This document shows positions 57,126 to 64,000 of a DNA stretch of 64,000 nucleotides, piece after piece; position 1 is the stretch's first letter, and the number at the start of each line of letters is the position of its first letter. Origin of the DNA: Strongylocentrotus droebachiensis (taxonomy: Eukaryota; Echinodermata; Echinoidea; Camarodonta; Strongylocentrotidae); contig JAVYIG010000593.1 in the NCBI GenBank assembly GCA_035222895.1, positions 455,744-519,743 of the forward strand, given 5' to 3'. A program made the translations under genes and the position numbers. The notes beneath the pieces are model-generated. The model searched no databases, was not told the origin of the DNA, and was given only the letters and a program-made list of their open reading frames with translations.

Positions 57126-59182
57126 AATGTATCAACTTCTCTTGAATATTTTATTTGGGTGAAAGTTTTCAAAAGGTTACAAATATCAAAGGGCTTTTAT
57201 ACTCCATAGGTGGGTTTGTTACTGCATCATGACCGAAAGGGCCTTGCAACTTTAGTTTCAATATCACCACAGACAGTAATTAGCAATGCACTTGGTATGC
57301 ATCCTGTATCGATGGTACCGTACCTGCCCCAAGCTGATTAACATTGACTTTGGGGAACCCAGAGACAAGAATAGCTACTCATTACAGCTAATTGGATTAC
57401 AATGTAGGGTGATTGAAATCAATTATCAGCTATAGATAGTTAGATACACCAATTATTTACAATTTCAAATAAATCTGAACCTGCGCAGGATGAAAAGGAC
57501 TGTTAGTGTTAATGATGTACTATTGATAGCTAAGAAGCTTACATACTCTGAAATATAGTAGTATACAAAGTTAATCTTCAGTGTAACAAACATTGTAAAT
57601 AGAAAAGTTGAAGATTTTCTGGTAAGCAAATAAAATAAACCCATGAAAGTATTTTGCCATTTTAATTGTAAATTAGGTATATTGCAGTGACAGTGTGCCT
57701 GGGTACAGCTTTACAAATGCTTAATAAAAAATATATAAATGATGAACTTTTGGCCTATGGACCTCAAGCAAATGGATAATTGACCTCTTTTCCCCTCTCC
57801 CTCTTTTACTAATCACCAGATCAATATTAATGTTGAGAATGTGCACAATTCAATACTGCACAATGTTTGTCAATGTATATTGATAAGGCTTATAATACAC
57901 CATGTGACTAGTCCATTCGTTATTAACAAACAAGTTAAATAGATAGATGGACAACAGTACCTTGCAAATGAAAGGAGCAAGGCTACTCCCCCTGCTTCCC
58001 CTATTATTGCCACTTTACAAATGGACAGGAGGCAAAGAAACTACTGGTCTACCCCCCCCCCCTCCCTCCCTCTCCCACAAGCCTCCTTACAGTCATCACT
58101 TTACCACTAGACAAGAAGCTACTGATCTACCCCGTCAGCCCCCCCCCCCCCCCCCACGCCCAGCTCCCCATCAGACCCTACACTGTCATCACTTTTTTCA
58201 TCTCCTGCTGGTCATTTATGAAACCCCTGGGCAGATGGTCAAACATCAATATTTATGTTACAGTACAGGGTATTAGAATTCCCTGTTGGGTGGAGTATGC
58301 AGGGCAGACAGGGAATTAGCCATGAATCAATATCTGGGGTTGATGCTGAAGAGATTTAACGATGCACATGTAAGCCTTGTATAGACTTAAATCAGCTGAT
58401 GCATATATCATGGGCTATGTAATATTAACATTGAAATAATCATACAGCATACTTGATTCAAGTATTTCATTTACCAGTAATTAAAATTAATTCAATACCT
58501 ATAGGTAACTTGTATTTTTATTTAAATAACCATTATTTTCATTAACTTTAACTATCTTTGCCAGTCTATGGCCCCAAATGCTTGTGGACAATTTGTAAAA
58601 AAAGCAAAAACTAATGCTTGTAAATGGTTAGTAATAAAAGTCAATGAATTGTTCAGGAGAGCTAAAAGAATGTGCTGCTATTATTTACAATGTAATACCT
58701 TTAAATATGCTTACATAAAGCTATAAAGTATCAACTGTGTGCCACAAACTGATAAAGTCCCTGTCAAATTATGTAAGGTACCTAGCACATTCTGCATGTT
58801 TGCATGCATGAAGTAAAATATTAGTTAGGCCCCTGGTTTGCTAGTCGACAAGTACAGAACACTGAATAGACTAGAAAGATGATTGATGTCTACCAATTCC
58901 AAATGCACTTTCTTCACTTCAAATCGAAAAATGAATTATTGAAGTCTGAACATTCTGATTTAAGGCAACTGTAGCCATTTTAAATGAGACAAGGTTGTGA
59001 ATGTCAGATGGCGAATGACCCTGGAAATCTGCAATGATTTGACCCCTTGTACCCAAGGCATACCAGTGATGATCCTGTAACCCTGCAAATCATATCTCTC
59101 CTTTCAGCTTGAAGATATGATATTGATTATTGTGATTTCTGGATTTGGTTGGGTATAACTAAGGGGAAGTTAGGAATGCCCA
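57126..59182. other. Gene-free stretch
   Basis: No supported gene. C runs at about 58051-58062 and 58140-58156 create the proline-rich frame at 57947-58276. Confidence 0.45.
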
Positions 59183-59438
59183 TTAACTCTTTGTTTGCTT
59201 TGTTCGCCGATTTGCACGGACGTAGGCGTGCCAACTTCGCATTTTTGCACAGATGTATACGAGTCAATTAGACATTCATAATACCGCTCGCAGTGTGTAG
59301 CCACGCGTTGCGTTCACTATTGTTTACATTGTATACATCGCACGCTTTCCGGTAAACTGTTTTTCTTCATAGTGTTACATTCGAAATTACCGTGTATTTA
59401 GCGGTTTTCTATGGATTTTTTTTTTTACTGATGTTACG

Positions 59439-59549
59439 ATGGCACCTGCTGGGAAACGTCAACGTGTGTTTAGTGTAGAGGAGGCTCGAGATCTTGTTAC
59501 TATGGAAGCATGGAGCATGGACTCTGATTCCGACGAATCGAGCAAATGA
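59439..59549 (+). pseudogene. Remnant N-terminus of a piggyBac-like transposase
   Basis: ATG to TGA, 36 codons: it begins MAPAGKRQRVFSVEEARDL and ends in a DSDSDESSK acidic tail. Short basic then Asp/Ser/Glu-rich starts are usual in piggyBac transposases, which are normally about 500-600 residues, so the catalytic part is missing. Position just inside the left end supports the reading. Homology rests on style and context only. Confidence 0.45.
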
Positions 59550-59553
59550 TGAA

Positions 59554-59840
59554 AGAAAGAGATAGAGATGACAGCAAGAAAGAGAGTAGACAGTGATAGA
59601 ATAAGAATGAATAAAAATTAATAAAAGAGCTAGAGATGACAGCAAGAAAGAGAGTAGACAGTGATAGAATAAGAATGAATAAAAATAATGAAAGAAAGAG
59701 ATAGAGATGACAGCAAGAAAGAGAGTAGACAGTGATAGAATAAGAATGAATAAAACTAATGAAAGAAAGAGATAGAGATGACAGCAAGAAAGAGAGTAGA
59801 CAGTGATAGAATAAGAATGAATAAAACTAATGAAAGAAAG
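59554..59840. repeat. Minisatellite, 71-bp unit, four copies
   Basis: TAGAGATGACAGCAAGAAAG starts at 59563 (within GATAGAGATG), 59631, 59702 and 59773, so the spacing is 68, 71 and 71 bp. Purine-rich on the plus strand. Confidence 0.92.
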
Positions 59841-61060
59841 ATGTATCTTGTCTTGCCGTCATCTTTATATCTTTCTTTTATTATCTTTATTCATTCTTAT
59901 GCTATCAGTGTTTACTCTCTTTCTTTCCGTCATCTCTATCTTATTATTATTATCATTTCCCTATCTATATGTACCCTATGTCTTGCCGTCATCTGTATAT
60001 CTTTTTCTTATTATCTTTATTCATTCTTATGCTATCAGTGTAATACTCTCTTTCTTGCCGTCATCTCTATCTCATTATTATTATCATTTTCCTATCTATG
60101 TACCCTATGTCTTGCCGTCATCTCTATATCTTTCTCTTATTATCTTTATTCATTCTTATGCTATCAGTGTTTACTCTCTTTCTTTCCGTCATCTCTATCT
60201 TATTATTATTATCATTTTCCTATCTATAATTATGTACCCTATGTCTTGCCGTCATCTCTATACCTTTCTCTTATTATCTTTATTCATTCTTATGCTATCA
60301 GTGTAATACTCTCTTTCTTGCCGTCATCTCTATCTCATTATTATTATCATTTTCCTATCTATATGTACCCTATGTCTTGCCGTCATCTCTATATCTTTCT
60401 CTTATTATCTTTATTCATTATTATGCTATCAGTGTTTACTCTCTTTCTTGCCGTCATCTCTATCTTATTATTATTATTATTTTCCTATCAATATGTATCC
60501 TATGTCTTGCCGTCATCTCTATATATTTCTCTTATTATCTTTATTCATTCTCATGCTATCAGTGTTTACTCTCTTTCTTTCCGTCATCTCTATCTTATTA
60601 TTATTATCATTTTCCTATCTATATGTACCCTATGTCTTGCCGTCATCTGTATATCTTTCTCTTATTATCTTTATTCATTCTTATGCTATCAGTGTTTACT
60701 CTCTTTCTTTCCGTCATCTCTATCTTATTATTATTATCATGTTCCTATCTATAATTATGTACCCTATGTCTTGCCGTCATCTCTATATCTTTCTCTTATT
60801 ATCTTTATTCATTCTTATGCTATCAGTGTTAACTCTCTTTCTTTCCGTCATCTCTATCTTATTATTATTATCATTTTCCTATCTATATGTACCCTTTGTC
60901 TTGCCGTCATCTCTATATCTTTCTCTTATTATCTTTATTCATTCTTATGCTATCAGTGTTTACTCTCTTTCTTTCCGTCATCTCTATCTCATTATTATTG
61001 TTATTTTCGTATAAATATGTATCCTGTCTTGCCGTCATCTTTATCTCATTCTCTTATAAT
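59841..61060. repeat. Minisatellite, about 130-bp unit, nine or ten copies
   Basis: TCTTGCCGTCATCT recurs at 59851, 59981, 60110, 60244, 60375, 60505, 60635, 60769, 60899 and 61027 (period 128-134 bp). Each unit holds two related halves, and each half resembles the reverse complement of the 71-bp unit next door (CTCTTTCTTGCCGTCATCTC against GATGACAGCAAGAAAGAGAG). The 444-codon Leu/Ser/Tyr-rich frame across it is an artefact of a stop-poor pyrimidine strand. Confidence 0.93.
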
Positions 61061-61516
61061 CTTTATTCACAGTAAAGTCCTTTCATTTCATATCACTATT
61101 TCTCTCTCATAATGTCTCTCACGTCCGTTCTCCATATTTTATTCATTGCATACTCCACTCGTCAATCATTTCTGATAATAAGCTCTCTCACAATAAAGTA
61201 AATGGAAAACAATGCAATATAGTTTATATTTTAAGATTGATTCATTCTTTCTTTGTATATCTATGGCTGTGATAAATGTACTTGAAATCGATTTTATTGA
61301 GGGGTAAAGAAGGTGAGAGAACAGATGCGGTGAACATTCATAATGAGACATTTCAATAAGATGCTGATTATGTCATGTTTATCACATATAATATATTATG
61401 CCTATACCATGTATACATGCCCATACCAGTGGGCAAAATCAATAACATTCTCTTATTTCTTATTGACTTATCATGGCACAACACAGAAAAACATTCCCAC
61501 GACGTCCCTTTTCATG

Positions 61517-61605
61517 CCCCGCTAAGCCGGACATTGACAATAACCTGGGGGTAATAGGGATTTCAATGGGCAGATTAGCCCATTGTCAAGGGTGGCTGAG
61601 CGGGG
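61517..61605. repeat. Nested hairpin
   Basis: CCCCGCTAAGCC (61517) pairs with GGCTGAGCGGGG (61594-61605). Just inside, GACATTGACAAT pairs with ATTGTCAAGGG-type sequence, and an inner AATGGGC/GCCCATT pair lies in the loop. Could be the folded end of a small repeat or a structured RNA; no evidence decides. Confidence 0.6.
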
Positions 61606-62047
61606 TACTTTCAAGTCTCTCCCTATTGAACTTCTTTTCTTCAACAACCTAAATACTAACCTTCTGAATTGTTAGAATACTTGAGCAAGGTATGTAAAGA
61701 AAGGTAAGAAGTCCACCTTTCTAATAGATTCGATTTGAAGATGTCTTATCATTGGTAAATAAGAAATTCTAGAGGGATAAAAAAACTGCTGTAATTAAGA
61801 AAAATAAAGCATTATATAATTATGATTATTATAAAAATAATAATTCAAAATATAACAAATGTAAATTCATCGAAAAGCACGTTTCCCCGGTCCTACAACT
61901 TTGCTGCACAATATTTTTAATCATGATCATCCAGTGAAGAGTTATAGCCTCTTGATTCAGCAGAGTCAATAAAGATTCCCTCGAAATGTGTGACCCTAAA
62001 AGAATGTGGCACAGGGTTTTTTTTTTAAGTGGCGCATAAAGAGTTAA

Positions 62048-62711
62048 TGGATGGAATAGTCAATAGTAAATACAATGTCAAAGACATTTCGAGAAGTTAG
62101 GTAAAAGAGTGAATGTAGGGAAAAATTAATAATCCCATAAGAGAAATCAAAATTCTATCTGTATCCAAAGAGGAAGTCCACTGTAATTTTAAATTGGTTT
62201 AATAAAAGCAGAAAAAAGAGATAAACAGACCAGTGAAAGTTTCAGCAAAATTTCATTAAAAACAATGAAGCTATGACTATTCCATTGTTTATGGAATGTT
62301 ATTTATTGCATATTATGTTTATTGAATACTGTTTATTGAATATTGTTTATTGATTATTTTCATGGGGATATCCAAAAATCAAGAAATGGGGTAAAATTTG
62401 TCATTTTACCTTATGCCCTCTTTCCAATAATGTGATTTACTGGTCGTTGATAACCTGATATTCAAATCACATTATTTTACTGCTTCATTTCAGAGCAAAC
62501 CATTTCACATTTAGTCTCCAGGGGTTCTCATGAAATTGGGCATGAACATTGAAGGAGTCATTTCCTTCCTCTTAAATAATCAAGATTTTCTGATTTATTT
62601 CTTCTGACACCTAATATATCATGCATCTCTGGCTTCATTGCCATTAACAGTCAGTGTCTCATGATAAAAGTGAGCAAAATTTTGTTAACATCATGAAAGC
62701 ACTTCATGAAA
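62048..62711. other. Gene-free stretch
   Basis: AT-rich with short TTTATTGAATA-type repeats at 62295-62360. No gene supported. Confidence 0.5.
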
Positions 62712-62837
62712 GCCCTGTCTTACAAAGAGTTGCGATTGATCCAAATCAATCGCAAGTTTGCAATCTCCTATCTCTTATGTACATAGTTGTGATTGATAGT
62801 TGCGATTATGTTATACCAACTCTTTGTAAGATAGGGC
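62712..62837. mobile_element. Small MITE, about 126 bp
   Basis: The inverted ends are GCCCTGTCTTACAAAGAGTT and AACTCTTTGTAAGATAGGGC. Inside is the palindrome-like TTGCGATTGAT, CCA, AATCAATCGCAA. Target duplication not clear. Confidence 0.75.
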
Positions 62838-62840
62838 CCA

Positions 62841-63281
62841 GGGCCCGTATTCAATTCAATACTTAGTACAAAATTTAAGCTTTTTACTTAGTATTTGGCT
62901 TAGATAAAATACTTAGCCAATTTTGGTATTCAATTCATACTTTTGGCTAAGTATTTTATTTTAAATCTAAGTCAGCTCCCTACCAGACTTAAGCCAATTA
63001 TTTGGAGGCCTTGATTGGCAGGCATATGGTTTTCCTACGCAGTATTATAGCCTGCGCACAATTATATCAGCGCGTATTTATTGCAATTAATCAATTGCGC
63101 ATTACTTTTGATTGACAGTGTGACGTCACAATGCTTATCAGTAAGTATTTTACTTAGATTTTGTCTTACGTAAGTATAAGTCTAAAATGCGATTTGAATA
63201 CGAGATAAGTAAATTACTTAACTTAGCCATTTACTTAGTAAATTTCTTACTTTGTTAAGTATTGAATTGAATACCGGCTCA
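62841..63281. mobile_element. MITE abutting the previous one
   Basis: The left end GGGCCCGTATTCAATTCAAT and its following ACTTAG match the reverse complement of the right end (GAGCCGGTATTCAATTCAAT, ACTTAA). Interior ACTTAG and TAAGTA words recur in both halves. No coding capacity. It starts within a few bases of the neighbouring MITE. Confidence 0.78.
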
Positions 63282-64000
63282 GATCTATAAAGACTAGGAA
63301 AGATATTGAATATATTAAAGGAATATATATTTAAAATCTGGAAAACTAAAGAGAAACATCAAGGTTTTAAAGTCTAGAAAATGTGTCTGTATTCACCATT
63401 AGGGCTTGATAAAGACATGTTTGAGAGGAATCTTAATTTGGATGTACGGTCCTAATGGCTATTTCAAAGATACATGTAGAATAAATTTATAACACCAGCA
63501 CTAGTTTTACTCCATATCTAATCTTTATTCAAAATTCTCTTCCAAGCTACCTTCTCAAATATTATGATAACGAGACAAAATAGGATCCTTGATGGATTCT
63601 TGATACAGTAAAATTGAATGATGGTTAAATTTTTCATTATCTCCAGTGTTAGTTTTCATGTTTATGCTCACTGGCTTTATAGGGCAAAAATGTTTTCCAA
63701 TTTTCAACTGTGTCCTGGAAAAAGTATTTTCATCACCACGTTTGGGGAATAATATATAGATGACAGAGGGACCCATGCTATTTTTCCTACACTACAACTT
63801 GGTAATTAAAAGTTTGCAATATTTCTGATTAAACAAATAGTCTTTTAAGTCTGAAAGACACCAGTTATGTCAGATTTAATTGTAGCTTGTTCAATAATCA
63901 TCTTTTCCATGACTGGCATATATACTTTATATCATTAGTTCTTGCAGTTTAGGCTGTTAGCCAAGACCTATTAGGATGCAGTGTTGTTAAATCCCATGGC
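63282..64000. other. Gene-free stretch at the window end
   Basis: No supported gene or repeat. The 73-codon minus-strand frame at 63555-63776 shows no motif. Confidence 0.45.

Larger units (their letters stand above)
59187..62043. mobile_element. piggyBac-like element filled with minisatellites
   Basis: The left end CTCTTTGTTTGC and right end GCGCATAAAGAG (reverse complement CTCTTTATGCGC) are flanked by TTAA on both sides (59183-59186 and 62044-62047). The TTAA plus CTCTTT-type end is close to the CCCTTT ends of many piggyBac-like elements. A 36-codon frame resembling an acidic piggyBac transposase N-terminus follows at 59439. The rest of the 2857 bp consists of two opposed minisatellite arrays and unique DNA. 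Non-autonomous. Confidence 0.72.

Noticed and set aside
59778-61112. 444-codon frame as a membrane protein gene
   Set aside because: It is a minisatellite with about 130-bp units that are often not multiples of three; several frames are open at once and the start lies in the neighbouring array.

Overview
The window is animal nuclear DNA: AT-rich, with genes split by GT-AG introns, and dense in repeats. The mix of repeat families (tRNA-derived SINEs, TTAA-flanked elements, animal-type CACTA, Ty3/gypsy, piggyBac-like, mariner-like foldbacks) and the many ACATGTACATGTA-type stretches suggest a marine deuterostome invertebrate, most likely an echinoderm. I cannot name the species. No conventional host gene could be identified. 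Every convincing protein-coding gene lies in, or looks derived from, a transposable element. All repeat boundaries and reading frames were worked out by eye from the sequence.

The centre of interest is 32497-50124. Two inverted ends start with the same 12 bases (CCCTTACAGAAA), continue into GCTAG-rich DNA, and then into minisatellites built on GCAAGC. Between them lie two intact, divergently transcribed spliced genes. On the minus strand is a nine-exon, 445-residue BEN-domain protein (34916-41942). On the plus strand is a five-exon, 957-residue tnp2/CACTA (EnSpm)-type transposase (43614-48758). I read this as a candidate giant (about 17.6 kb) autonomous DNA transposon. The BEN protein could play the part of the plant TNPA accessory factor, and the end repeats would be its binding array. 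The right end abuts, base for base, a Ty3/gypsy integrase fragment with its polypurine tract and 3' LTR (50125-53307).

Left of it (1-32496) are gene-free stretches holding many small elements. These include a perfect-looking 343-bp foldback (6-348) and a 1.45-kb TTAA-flanked element (4957-6404). A diverged second copy of that element (23355-25640) is itself interrupted by a hAT-like MITE and a mariner-like foldback. There is also an inverted pair of TTAA MITEs (18342-18701 and 22988-23354), a MITE carrying a tRNA-Leu-like piece (14771-15352), two SINEs, a 274-bp tandem duplication (29937-30484) and an 88-bp MITE with an 11-bp target duplication (31671-31758).

Right of it (53308-64000) is mostly featureless, except for a 2.86-kb TTAA-flanked piggyBac-like element (59187-62043). 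That element keeps only a 36-codon start of a reading frame and is otherwise filled with two minisatellite arrays in opposite orientation. Two abutting MITEs follow at 62712-63281. Long open frames in pyrimidine-rich repeats (for example 444 codons at 59778-61112) are judged non-coding.
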